64,000 nucleotides of DNA, from positions 1-64,000 of the forward strand of contig LNFI01000038.1 in the NCBI GenBank assembly GCA_001464615.1, given 5' to 3'. Positions within the stretch are counted from its first letter, which is position 1, and every line of letters starts with the position of its first letter. The position numbers were made by a program, and so were the translations under genes. The notes under the pieces are model-generated. The model made no database searches. It was not told the DNA's origin and was given only the letters and a program-made list of their open reading frames with translations. Of the stretch, positions 8,589-17,274 are shown piece after piece. This DNA comes from Sphingomonadales bacterium Ga0077557. GTDB taxonomy: Bacteria; Pseudomonadota; Alphaproteobacteria; Sphingomonadales; Sphingomonadaceae.

Positions 8589-9624
8589 CGCGGGGTTTCC
8601 GGCGGGGTGCGGGCGCCGGTTGGGCAGCTGTCGCCACCACGTCTTCTTCCAGCGGCTCGGCACGATAGCCAAGTGTCGCGCGACCCTGCACCGGGCCCGC
8701 CACATCAGCGACCAGATAAAGCGGCCGCCGCTTCGATTCGACATAGAGCCGGCCGAGATATTCGCCGATCATGCCCAGCACGAACATCTGCACCGCGCCG
8801 AGCAGCACCACGACCAGCATCGTCGATGTCCAGCCCTGCACCGCGCTGCCGGTGAAAAAACCAATCGCGATATAGACGAACAGCAGCAACGACGCCCCTG
8901 TCAGCGCGAGCCCGGCATGGCTGGCAAAGCGCAGAGGCGCGGTCGAAAAACCAGTCACCGCATCGAGCGCGAAACGGATCATCTTGGCGAGCGGATATTT
9001 GGTCTCGCCCGCATGCCGTTCGGCCCGGTCGTACAGAAACGGTACCTGGCGGAAGCCAATCCACGCCACCATGCCGCGGATGAAGCGCGCTTGTTCAGGC
9101 AGGCTCAAAAACGCATCAAGCGCACGCCGGCTCATCAGCCGGAAATCGCCGGTATCAAGCGGGATCGGCGTATCCGTGACGCGATCGAGCACGCGGTAAA
9201 AGGCTGCGGCGGTCAGTTTCTTGAAAAAGGTTTCGCCCTCGCGCTTGCGGCGCACCGCATAAACGACATCGGCCTGCTCGGCGGCCATGGTCGCGCGCAT
9301 ATCAGCGAGCAATTCGGGCGGGTCCTGCAAATCGGCATCGATGATCATGATCTGCTGCCCGCAGCACAGATCCAGCCCCGCTGTCAGCGCCAGTTGATGG
9401 CCATGATTGCGCGACAGGTTGATCGCGACGAGATGCGAGTCGCCCGCTGCCAGCCGCTGCATCACGGGCCAGCTCGCATCCTTTGATCCGTCATTGACGA
9501 AAACGATCTCATAATCGTCGCCAACGGCCGCCTGCGCCGCGGCCGAGACGCGGGCGTGCAAAATGTCGAGACAGGCGGCTTCATTGTAACAGGGCACGAC
9601 AATGGAGAGGGCGGGGCGCTTCAT
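8563..9624 (-). CDS. Glycosyltransferase family 2, DPM1/GtrB type
   Basis: 353 residues. The N-terminal GT-A domain starts SIVVPCYNE, then carries EIVFVNDGSKD and the metal-binding IIDADLQDPPELL, hallmarks of dolichyl/undecaprenyl-phosphate sugar synthases. Two C-terminal hydrophobic helices (near LALTGASLLLFVYIAIGFF and TMLVVVLLGAVQMFVLGMIG) precede the GEYLGRLYVESKRRP motif, the GtrB layout. It should make a polyprenyl-phosphate sugar on the cytoplasmic face for GtrA to flip. A proline- and arginine-rich tail closes the protein. Which sugar is used cannot be told from sequence. Confidence 0.92.
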   Translation of the reverse strand: MKRPALSIVVPCYNEAACLDILHARVSAAAQAAVGDDYEIVFVNDGSKDASWPVMQRLAAGDSHLVAINLSRNHGHQLALTAGLDLCCGQQIMIIDADLQDPPELLADMRATMAAEQADVVYAVRRKREGETFFKKLTAAAFYRVLDRVTDTPIPLDTGDFRLMSRRALDAFLSLPEQARFIRGMVAWIGFRQVPFLYDRAERHAGETKYPLAKMIRFALDAVTGFSTAPLRFASHAGLALTGASLLLFVYIAIGFFTGSAVQGWTSTMLVVVLLGAVQMFVLGMIGEYLGRLYVESKRRPLYLVADVAGPVQGRATLGYRAEPLEEDVVATAAQPAPAPRRKPRVKPPVPPA

Positions 9625-9676
9625 CCGCCCCCTCTACCGTGAGTTTCACCAATAGGGAATCGCCAAGCGCGGGACG

Positions 9677-11476
9677 CTAACCCAGTTGCGCCTTGGCGCG
9701 CGCCTCGACCAGCCGTTCCAGGATCGTCAGCGGCACCGCGCCATCGCGCAGCACCTCATGGAATTGCTTCAGGTCGAACTTGTCGCCCAATATCCGCTTG
9801 GCATTGTCGCGCGCGCGCAGCCAGCTGATATGGCCAAGCTTATAGCTGCACGCCTGCCCCGCCTGGGTGCAGTAGCGTTCGATCTCGCGCAGCGACCGTG
9901 GTCGTGCAAACCCCACCGTCTCGACGAAATAGTCAGTCGCCTGCTCGCGCGTCCAGCGTTTGGCGTGGATGCCGGTGTCCGCCACCAGCCGCGCAGCGCG
10001 GAACAGGAAGGACTGGAGATACCCCGCCCGTTCGATCGCATTGGCATAGCCACCGAGTTCCTCGGCCACTTGTTCGGCATATAACGCCCAGCCTTCCGAA
10101 TAGGCACTGAAGCCTGACAACCGCCGAAGCAGCGGCGAATCAAGCTTCTGGACGATGCTGAGCTGCAAGTGATGCCCCGGCACCCCTTCATGATAGCTGA
10201 GCGAGGGCAGTGTATATTTCGGCCAGTCACCAACGCTTTTCAGGTTGATGAAGTAGATCGCCGGGCGGGTGCCATCGAGCGAGGCGCGGCGGTAATAGCC
10301 GTTTGAGGCGCCGTCCTGAATCTCCACCGGCACCGCGCGGATATCGAGTGGTTCGCTCGGCGGGTTGAGAAACGCCTCGCCAAGCCGTTTCTGCATCGCC
10401 GCTACGCCGACGTTCAGGCCCGCCAGCAAGTCGGCCCGCCCTTCCGCCGTATCCGCGTAAAGCTGTGACGGCATGTCGTTGAGCGCGGTCAGCCGCGCTC
10501 CGACACTGCCCTTGGTCAGCCCCTGCGCCTTCAGAATCGCATCGAGTTCGGCGCTGAGCGAGGCGACTTGCTCCTTGCCGATCTTATGGACTTCATCGGG
10601 CGTGAAATCGGTGGTGGTGGCGGCCTTCAGCGCCTCGGCATAGATGGCATCGCCATTGGGCAGTGCCCATAGTCCCGCTTCCTTGCGACGCGGCAGCGCC
10701 TGAACGAGCGCGATTTGCCGATCGAGCGCCGGATAGACCTGGCTCTCGACAATGGCGGCAGCCTTTGCTGACCAATCGCCCGCCAACCCGGCAGCCTTGG
10801 CGCGCGTGACGAGCGAGTTGACCATCGCACTGGCGGCGGCAGGCTTGCCCCGCAGTGCCTTGAGCTGGCCGATCGTCAGATCGAGCGAGAAATCGGGCGC
10901 GACAAAACCGCGCGCGGCTTCCTCCTTTTGCACCGCACTGTCCTGATCAAGCGCAGTCGCAAAGGCGGAAAGGCGCGCGCAATAGGCTTCGGCATCGGCG
11001 GTGGTGCGGATGGTGTGCGCGGAATTGAGGAAATCGGGGACCGAGAAATAGGCACCGCCCTGCTGGAAGATACGATAGGGGCGGATCGTGCTGCCAATCC
11101 CGAATGTGTCGGGGCCAACAACGCTGCTATTCAGCGAGTATAAGACGACTTCGCGATTGAGCTTGGCCGTTTCGGACAGCGTGGTCGTGTCGATCGCCTC
11201 GATCCGCGCAATCGCTTGCTTGGTTCGTGCAAGATCAGCGGCGCGCGCGGCGAGCGACCGATCCCCTAACTGTCCCTTGGCGGCAGCGCGCTTGCCCGTA
11301 TCGAGCCCAAGTTGGGTTACGCTCTCCGGCGAATCATCAAGACCTTCCTGAAAGATCGCTTCGAACAGCGCGTTGATCGCGGCATCGCCAGCGGGTGCCG
11401 CCGCGCGCAACGCGCTAGGCGTCAGGGACAGCGCGGCGACAGCACCGCTGGAGGAAAGAAATTGGCGGCGGTCCAT
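9677..11476 (-). CDS. DUF885 family protein, probable exported metallohydrolase
   Basis: 599 residues. The N-terminus, MDRRQFLSSSGAVAALSLTP, has the arginine pair and hydrophobic stretch of a Tat-type signal, with a likely cut after ALRA. The DUF885 domain fills the rest and contains the family's histidine motif YHEGVPGHHLQL, followed by a conserved GWALYAEQ segment with a second glutamate, resembling the zinc ligands of HExxH peptidases. Members are predicted peptidases or carboxypeptidases, but few have been studied. The gene stands alone; the short gap to rsh (11477-11544) holds nothing obvious. Confidence 0.88.
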   Translation of the reverse strand: MDRRQFLSSSGAVAALSLTPSALRAAAPAGDAAINALFEAIFQEGLDDSPESVTQLGLDTGKRAAAKGQLGDRSLAARAADLARTKQAIARIEAIDTTTLSETAKLNREVVLYSLNSSVVGPDTFGIGSTIRPYRIFQQGGAYFSVPDFLNSAHTIRTTADAEAYCARLSAFATALDQDSAVQKEEAARGFVAPDFSLDLTIGQLKALRGKPAAASAMVNSLVTRAKAAGLAGDWSAKAAAIVESQVYPALDRQIALVQALPRRKEAGLWALPNGDAIYAEALKAATTTDFTPDEVHKIGKEQVASLSAELDAILKAQGLTKGSVGARLTALNDMPSQLYADTAEGRADLLAGLNVGVAAMQKRLGEAFLNPPSEPLDIRAVPVEIQDGASNGYYRRASLDGTRPAIYFINLKSVGDWPKYTLPSLSYHEGVPGHHLQLSIVQKLDSPLLRRLSGFSAYSEGWALYAEQVAEELGGYANAIERAGYLQSFLFRAARLVADTGIHAKRWTREQATDYFVETVGFARPRSLREIERYCTQAGQACSYKLGHISWLRARDNAKRILGDKFDLKQFHEVLRDGAVPLTILERLVEARAKAQLG

Positions 11477-11544
11477 GGGCGGGCGACTCCTGTGTGAAGG
11501 ATGGGAGGGAACCTAGTCGACGACAGCCAGTCAGCAAGCTGCTT

Positions 11545-13635
11545 CTATACGCGCTCCACCGCGCTCACCGCATCGGCAGCCCGCAGCGCCGCGATCAGGC
11601 GCATCAGATGCTGAAGATCGTGCACCTCAACATCAATGGTGTTGGTGTGATAGCCCGAATCGCGATTATCGAGCCTGAGGCCCAGAATATTGGCTTTATG
11701 CGCGCCAATGATGGTAGCGACGACGCCCAGCGCGCCGGGTTCGTTCTTCAGATCAACCGCAATCTGGGCGGTTGCGCCTTCGGTCTTGTCGCCCCAGGCA
11801 AGATCGACCCAATCCGCATCATCGCCGTCGATCAGCGTTTTGCAGTCGATCGAATGAACCTCGATCAGCCGATCAGGATGGCGCAGCCCGACAATCCGGT
11901 CGCCGGGCACGGGATGGCAGCATTCGGCGAGTTCAAAGGCAATGCCGTGCTTCAGGCCACGGATCGAAATCGCGCTTGATTGCGGTGGCAGGGCGTGGCG
12001 AGCGGCCTTGTCCGCCGATCCGGGCATCAGCGCTTCCATCACGTCGGCATCGGGAATCCGACGCTTGGCGATCGCCTCCATCAGCGCGGCTTCATCGGCC
12101 AGCTTCAGCCTTTTCAACGCCACATTGATCGCATCATCGGCCAGCGTGGCGGGCAGCCGCTGGACAATTTCCTCATAGATTTTGCGGCCAAGCGCCTGGC
12201 CTTCGCTGCGTTCGGTCTGGCGCAAATGGCGGCGAATGGCGGCGCGCGCCTTGCCGGTGATCGCAAAGTTAAGCCAACCCGGCTGCGGCACTTGCGCTTT
12301 GGAGCGCAGGATTTGCACCTGATCGCCATTCTCTACCCGCGTCCGCAAGGGGGCAACCCGGCCATTGATCTTGGCCCCCACCGCCTGGTCACCCAGATCG
12401 GTATGGAGCGCATAGGCAAAATCAATCGGCGTTGCGCCCTTGGGCAGCTGGATCAGCTCGCCGCGGGGCGTAAAGGCAAAGATCCGGTCCTGATACATCG
12501 CCATGCGGGTATGTTCGAGCAGCTCTTCGGGGCTCTCGGCGGTATCGAGAATCTCGACCAGATCAGCGATCCAGCGCACCTGCGTATCGGGGCGCACCTT
12601 GCTCTGCTTATAGGCCCAGTGTGCGGCCAGACCGTGTTCAGCCTCAGCATGCATTTCCGTCGTGCGAATCTGGATTTCGACACGGGTATTTTCGGCATGC
12701 ATCACCGACGTATGCAGCGAACGATAGCCGTTACGCTTGGGGGTTGAGATATAATCCTTGAACCGGCCCGGCACCATCGGCCACCGGCGATGGATCAGCC
12801 CGAGCGCGGTATAGCAATCCTCCACCGTCGGCACGATCAGCCGGAACGCCATGATATCGGACAATTGTTCGAAGCTGATGTGCCGTTCGGCCATCTTCTT
12901 CCAGATCGAATAGGGGTGTTTTTCGCGCCCTGAAATCTCCGCGCCAACCCCGCCGCGCTCAAGCAATTGCTTGAAGCTTTTGGCGATCTTGTCGATCCGG
13001 TCGCCATCGCCTTCCTTGAGCTGCTCCAACCGCTTGGTGATCGAGCTATAGGCCTCTGGCTCAAGCTCGCGAAACGCCAGCGTCTGCATTTCCTTCATGA
13101 ACTCATACATGCCGATCCGCTCAGCAAGCGGGGCATAGATGTCCATGGTTTCGCGCGCGATCCGGCGGCGCTTTTCAGGCTTGGCGATGTGGTGCAGCGT
13201 CCGCATATTGTGCAGCCGATCAGCCAGTTTGACGAGCAGCACGCGAATATCGTCTGACATCGCCAGCAGGAATTTACGCAGATTTTCGGCCGCGCGTTCA
13301 TTTTCGGTCTGCGCTTCGATCTTCGACAGCTTGGTCACGCCGTCAACCAGCCGGGCGACATTGGCGCCGAACAGCCTTAGGATTTCCTCCGGCGTGGCGA
13401 CCGTGTCTTCGATCGTATCGTGCAGGATCGCGGTTGCGATAGTTTCATCATCAAGATGAAGATCGGTCAGGATCCCGGCGACTTCGATCGGGTGGCTGAA
13501 ATAGGGATCGCCGCTGGCGCGCTTCTGGCTGCCATGCGCCTGCATCGAAAAAACATAGGCGCGATTGAGCAAGGCCTCATTGGCCTGGGGATCGTAGCTT
13601 AATACCCGATCGACGAGTTCATATTGCCGCAGCAC
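11545..13635 (-). CDS. Bifunctional (p)ppGpp synthetase/hydrolase (RelA/SpoT)
   Basis: About 696 residues from GTG 13635. It makes and degrades the stringent-response alarmone. Domains in order: HD hydrolase (HPIEVAGILTDLHLD, then ILHDTIEDT), synthetase (GRFKDYISTPKRNGYRSLH), TGS domain (FTPRGELIQLPKGATPIDF), and a C-terminal ACT domain (IDVEVHDLQHLMRLIAALR). Both catalytic halves look intact, as expected for the single Rsh of alphaproteobacteria. A TTG start 12 codons upstream is possible but lies close to a TATACT element that may be the -10 box. It is probably monocistronic. Confidence 0.95.
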   Translation of the reverse strand: MLRQYELVDRVLSYDPQANEALLNRAYVFSMQAHGSQKRASGDPYFSHPIEVAGILTDLHLDDETIATAILHDTIEDTVATPEEILRLFGANVARLVDGVTKLSKIEAQTENERAAENLRKFLLAMSDDIRVLLVKLADRLHNMRTLHHIAKPEKRRRIARETMDIYAPLAERIGMYEFMKEMQTLAFRELEPEAYSSITKRLEQLKEGDGDRIDKIAKSFKQLLERGGVGAEISGREKHPYSIWKKMAERHISFEQLSDIMAFRLIVPTVEDCYTALGLIHRRWPMVPGRFKDYISTPKRNGYRSLHTSVMHAENTRVEIQIRTTEMHAEAEHGLAAHWAYKQSKVRPDTQVRWIADLVEILDTAESPEELLEHTRMAMYQDRIFAFTPRGELIQLPKGATPIDFAYALHTDLGDQAVGAKINGRVAPLRTRVENGDQVQILRSKAQVPQPGWLNFAITGKARAAIRRHLRQTERSEGQALGRKIYEEIVQRLPATLADDAINVALKRLKLADEAALMEAIAKRRIPDADVMEALMPGSADKAARHALPPQSSAISIRGLKHGIAFELAECCHPVPGDRIVGLRHPDRLIEVHSIDCKTLIDGDDADWVDLAWGDKTEGATAQIAVDLKNEPGALGVVATIIGAHKANILGLRLDNRDSGYHTNTIDVEVHDLQHLMRLIAALRAADAVSAVERV

Positions 13636-13685
13636 GCGACCACGATGGGGCCGCGTGCTGCTGCTTTGCAACAGTATACTTTATG

Positions 13686-14000
13686 TCAGCTCGCGCGCGC
13701 ATTGCACTTGGCAAGCATTTCGGCGTCGAGTGGCGTGCCAGCGACAGTGAAGGCGCTGAGCGCGCCAACGCGCTGGACGACCATCTGGCACATGATCACG
13801 TCGCGCTGGGTCGATTGCTTGGCGGTGCAAACACCGTCTGCGCACTTCCACAGCGTGCCGGCGGTGATGACGCTGGCCTTGGTTGGGGCGGTCACGGGCG
13901 TTGCGCTATAATAGCTGCTGGAAGCCGCCGACGCGGCGCTGGCGAAGAGCAGCATAGCAGAGGTGGCGAGGGCAGCGGCGATGGGGAGGGTGCGTGTCAT
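13686..14000 (-). CDS. Secreted CC_3452-type small protein
   Basis: About 104 residues from the ATG at 14000, chosen because GGAG lies 6 bases in front; an ATG four codons earlier lacks such a site. A Sec signal (TRTLPIAAALATSAMLLF, cut near ASAA) is followed by a short domain with paired cysteines WKCADGVCTAK, a third Cys in DVIMCQMVV, SAFTVAGTPLD, and an ending KCNARAS. Alphaproteobacterial proteins of this pattern are named after Caulobacter CC_3452; the function is unknown. Four cysteines suggest disulfides in the periplasm. It is divergent from the HxlR regulator gene. Confidence 0.8.
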   Translation of the reverse strand: MTRTLPIAAALATSAMLLFASAASAASSSYYSATPVTAPTKASVITAGTLWKCADGVCTAKQSTQRDVIMCQMVVQRVGALSAFTVAGTPLDAEMLAKCNARAS

Positions 14001-14089
14001 GATGAACTCCATGATCGGTTCGTGGACAGATTGAGGCGTAAATTACCGGCAACCGAATTAAGTTGCGAATCACTACTTACTCCGATAGG

Positions 14090-14109
14090 TTTCCAGTTGC
14101 AACTAGAAA
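14090..14109. promoter_or_regulatory. Near-perfect palindrome, candidate HxlR operator
   Basis: The central AGTTGCAACT is flanked by TTTC and GAAA, giving a 20-bp inverted repeat in the AT-rich divergent space between the CC_3452-type gene and the HxlR gene. A further AGTTGC lies at 14061-14066. HxlR proteins bind dyad sites near their own promoters as dimers, so autoregulation is plausible. No experimental site of this exact sequence is known to me. Confidence 0.4.
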
Positions 14110-14168
14110 CTAATATTTCATTCGCATGACGGTTCAAATTTGTTAGATTACGTCAGGATTGAGGACGC

Positions 14169-14660
14169 ATGGACGGAAAACTGAGAGAACCCTTGCGCGA
14201 ACTGGCCGAGTGCAGCCTGCCGGCAGCGCTGGAGGCGATGGGTGAGCGCTGGTCCTTTTTGATCCTGCGTGCCGCCTTTAACGGCTTGTATCATTTCGAG
14301 GAATTTCAGTCCGAACTGGGCATTGCGCGCAACATTCTGGCCAATCGCCTGGCGCGACTCGTCGAACATGGCATCCTGAAGCGCGAGGCGATGCCCGATG
14401 ATCGCCGCAAGATCGAATATCGCCTGACCGATAAGGGTTTTGCCCTGCTGCCGACGATGATTGCGCTGCGGCAATGGGGGGAGCGCTGGGAAACCGGCTT
14501 TCCCGCCTCACCCGTGCTGGTCGATGAACGCGATCGGCGGCCGATCGCGCAGATTGACGTGCGCGCCTGGGATGGGCGGGTGCTGACCAAACAGGATCTG
14601 CTCTGGTCACTGCCCGAACATGTTGCGGGCAACCCGATCGACATTCGCGCCGCCGAATAG
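14169..14660 (+). CDS. HxlR family transcriptional regulator
   Basis: 163 residues. The winged helix spans roughly residues 10-100, with the family pattern CSLPAALEAMGERWSFLILR, then FEEFQSELGIARNILANRL and a wing ending RKIEYRLTDKG. HxlR/DUF24 regulators respond to electrophiles, oxidants or metabolites. The conserved early cysteine (in AECSLP) matches the redox-sensing position of QorR/HypR-like members. The C-terminal 50 residues extend past the typical domain and contain VRAWDGRVLTKQDLLW. ATG 14169 has GAGGA just upstream. The target could be the divergent CC_3452-type gene or itself. Confidence 0.9.
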   Translation: MDGKLREPLRELAECSLPAALEAMGERWSFLILRAAFNGLYHFEEFQSELGIARNILANRLARLVEHGILKREAMPDDRRKIEYRLTDKGFALLPTMIALRQWGERWETGFPASPVLVDERDRRPIAQIDVRAWDGRVLTKQDLLWSLPEHVAGNPIDIRAAE

Positions 14661-14663
14661 GGC

Positions 14664-15089
14664 TTAGCCGCTCACCAGGGCTTCCAGCCGGGTGCGCACT
14701 TCTCCCGTGATCGGTTTGGGGCGGCCCGTGGCCAGATCGACATGAACGATCGTCATCAAAATCGTGCAGTGCAACGCCCCCGTCGATGCATGGCATAGCT
14801 CAAAGCGCTGCATCATGCTGGTCCCGCCGATCCGCTCAATGCGGACAAAGGCCTCGATCTCGTCGTTCATCACGAACGGCTTGAAATAATCAATCTCGGT
14901 ATGGCGGACGTGAAATTCCGCTTCGGTCCATTCGGGGCCAAGGTCTTCCAGTCCCGTACTGGGCCAGAATTCCGACACCGCCACGTCGACATATTCCAGA
15001 TAGCGCGAGTTATAGACGACGCGCTGAGCATCGACCTCCGCGTAGCGGACCTTGAATCGGGTGGAAAAGCGAAAGCCAGGGCGTGTCAT
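14664..15089 (-). CDS. Acyl-CoA thioesterase, 4HBT hotdog fold
   Basis: About 141 residues from ATG 15089; an ATG seven codons upstream is also possible. The VRYAEVDAQRVVYNSRYLEY motif near the N-terminus holds the Asp-Xn-Tyr pattern of the 4-hydroxybenzoyl-CoA thioesterase (YbgC-like) family. It should hydrolyse an acyl-CoA; the chain length is unknown. It is followed at 14660 by the convergent HxlR gene and preceded by the TSUP gene on the same strand with a gap of about 50 bases, so cotranscription is possible. Confidence 0.87.
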   Translation of the reverse strand: MTRPGFRFSTRFKVRYAEVDAQRVVYNSRYLEYVDVAVSEFWPSTGLEDLGPEWTEAEFHVRHTEIDYFKPFVMNDEIEAFVRIERIGGTSMMQRFELCHASTGALHCTILMTIVHVDLATGRPKPITGEVRTRLEALVSG

Positions 15090-15138
15090 GCCCGGTCGAT
15101 GACGGGCCATGGGCGCGGCGTCAATCGCTGCGTGCGGA

Positions 15139-15912
15139 TCAGGTAAGCAGCCGGATACCGACCAGCGCGAGCGTAATCGCCAGGATCGGTACCAGAATAT
15201 GTTCATGAATGCGTGCGGCGAGCATGCTGCCAAGGATGATCCCGGGAATCGACCCCAGCAGCAGCGAGGCGAGCAGCCACAGATCGACTGAGCCCATCGC
15301 CAAATGGCCGATGCCGGCAATCAGCGTCAGGGGCACGGCATGCGCAATATCAGACCCGACCAGCCGCGCGACCGGCACTTTGGGATATAGCACCAGCAGC
15401 GCAGTCATCCCCAGCGCGCCCGCCCCGACGGAGGTGAGCGACACCATCACGCCGAGCACCACGCCCAGCACGATCGTGATCTGATCAAGCCGATCGGCAT
15501 TGGCGCCGACCAGCAGTGGCGACAAGCGCGCCACGATCGTCTTTCTGAAAAAGACCGAAACGGCTGTGGCGATCAACGCGACGCCAAGGGCACCCGTGAT
15601 CACCTTGCCCATCGCTTCGCCCTGCCAGTTGAACAGCCAGAGTGCCGCCAGCGTCACTAACGCCGCCGGGACGCTGCCGGTCGCGAGACGGCGGACCACG
15701 CGCCAGTCGACCGTGCCGTGTCGGCCGTGCACCAATGTGCCAACCGTCTTGGTCGCCGATGCATAAAGCAGATCAGTGCCAACCGCCGTCGCAGGATGGA
15801 AGCCGAACAACAGCACCAAGAGCGGCGTCATCAGCGATCCGCCGCCAACCCCGGTCAGCCCGACCAGCACCCCGACCAGCGTGCCGGCGAACGAATAGAG
15901 CGGATTAATCAC
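15139..15912 (-). CDS. TSUP (TauE/SafE) family anion transporter
   Basis: 257 residues with about eight hydrophobic helices. The first helix contains the family motif GVLVGLTGVGGGSLMTPLL and the second half repeats it as VMVSLTSVGAGALGMTALL, the internal duplication typical of TauE/SafE proteins (PF01925). Characterised members export sulfite, sulfoacetate or related organosulfur anions. No sulfur-metabolism gene is nearby, so the substrate is open. The gene lies 30 bases downstream of the aminotransferase gene on the same strand. Confidence 0.9.
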   Translation of the reverse strand: MINPLYSFAGTLVGVLVGLTGVGGGSLMTPLLVLLFGFHPATAVGTDLLYASATKTVGTLVHGRHGTVDWRVVRRLATGSVPAALVTLAALWLFNWQGEAMGKVITGALGVALIATAVSVFFRKTIVARLSPLLVGANADRLDQITIVLGVVLGVMVSLTSVGAGALGMTALLVLYPKVPVARLVGSDIAHAVPLTLIAGIGHLAMGSVDLWLLASLLLGSIPGIILGSMLAARIHEHILVPILAITLALVGIRLLT

Positions 15913-15942
15913 TCAGCCATCCGCTCGGCACAGAGGCTGGGG

Positions 15943-17151
15943 TCAAGCGGAGTCACGCGCGGGCGTGTTGACGCCCATCGATTGGAGATATTTTTTCACG
16001 TTGCGCGCTGCCTGGCGCAGTCGCTGTTCGTTCTCGACCATTGCGATCCGCACAAAGCCTTCACCGTTCTCGCCATAGCCCACCCCTGGCGCAACCGCGA
16101 CCTGCGCGCATGTCAGCAATTGTTTGCTGAACTCAAGGCTACCTAAATGCGCCAATGCCGGCGGCAGCGGCGCCCAGGCAAACATCGATGCGGCAGGCGC
16201 AGGAATATCCCACCCTGCCCGACCAAAGCTTTCGACCAGCACGTCGCGGCGCTTATGATAAAGCTCGCGATTCTTTTCGACGATATCCTGCGGCCCGTTC
16301 AGCGCGGCGCAGGCAGCAGCCTGAATCGGCGTAAAGGCGCCATAATCGAGATAGGATTTTACGCGCGTCATCGCGGCGATCAGCTTCTTGTTGCCGACGG
16401 CAAAGCCGATCCGCCAGCCGGCCATTGAATAGGTCTTGCTCAGGCTGGTGAATTCGATCGCGACGTCCTTGGCGCCCTTCACCTGCAGGATCGACGTGGT
16501 TGGCTTGCCGTCAAAATACAGCTCGGAATAGGCAAGGTCGGAAATGATCCAGACCTTGTTCTCGCGCGCCCAGGCGACCAGCCGCTCGTAAAAAGCGATA
16601 TCGACCGTCTCAGCAGTGGGGTTCGACGGATAATTGACCACCAATATCGACGGCCGCGGCACGGTGAAGTTCATCGCCCGCTCAAGTGCTTCCCAATAGC
16701 GTTCATCGGGCGTGGTCGGCACCGCGCGGATCGTGGCCCCGGCAATGATGAAGCCAAAGGTGTGGATGGGGTAGCTTGGGTTGGGCGCGAGCACGACATC
16801 GCCCGGTGCGGTAATCGCGGTGGCCAGGCTGGCGAGCCCTTCCTTCGATCCCATCGTAACGACAACTTCGCTTTCCGAATCGACCTCGACGCCGAAGCGG
16901 CGGCCGTAGTAATTCGCCTGCGCCTTGCGCAGCCCGGGAATGCCGCGCGACGCCGAATAGCCATGCGCATCGGGCTTGGCCGCGACTTCGCACAATTTTT
17001 CGATGACATGGGCGGGCGGCGGCAGATCGGGATTGCCCATGCCCAGGTCGATAATGTCCTCCCCGGCCGCGCGCGCCTGCGCCCGCATCGCGTTGACTTC
17101 AGCGATGACATAAGGGGGCAGGCGTTTGATGCGGTAAAATTCGTCTGACAT
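15943..17151 (-). CDS. PLP-dependent aminotransferase, AlaC type
   Basis: 402 residues from ATG 17151 (MSDEFYRIKRLPPYVI), a start shared with homologues; an ATG 13 codons upstream lacks support. Fold type I features: the GMGNPDLPPP N-terminus, ASRGIPGLRKA, VVNYPSNPTAE, DLAYSELYFDG, and the PLP-lysine motif SLSKTYSMAGWRIGF. The order and length match glutamate-pyruvate aminotransferase AlaC, which makes alanine from pyruvate. In many annotations the group is called LL-diaminopimelate aminotransferase, so the substrate is not certain. Confidence 0.9.
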   Translation of the reverse strand: MSDEFYRIKRLPPYVIAEVNAMRAQARAAGEDIIDLGMGNPDLPPPAHVIEKLCEVAAKPDAHGYSASRGIPGLRKAQANYYGRRFGVEVDSESEVVVTMGSKEGLASLATAITAPGDVVLAPNPSYPIHTFGFIIAGATIRAVPTTPDERYWEALERAMNFTVPRPSILVVNYPSNPTAETVDIAFYERLVAWARENKVWIISDLAYSELYFDGKPTTSILQVKGAKDVAIEFTSLSKTYSMAGWRIGFAVGNKKLIAAMTRVKSYLDYGAFTPIQAAACAALNGPQDIVEKNRELYHKRRDVLVESFGRAGWDIPAPAASMFAWAPLPPALAHLGSLEFSKQLLTCAQVAVAPGVGYGENGEGFVRIAMVENEQRLRQAARNVKKYLQSMGVNTPARDSA

Positions 17152-17274
17152 GGGTGCATTCCATCGGTCGGCGGGGTCGGTACAGCCCATTCATAGGCGA
17201 TTTGTCGTGCAGGGTGAATGACGGCGAAGCATGCTTGCGGTAGGCTGCGGCAAATAACAAGAATCGAGGATGCG

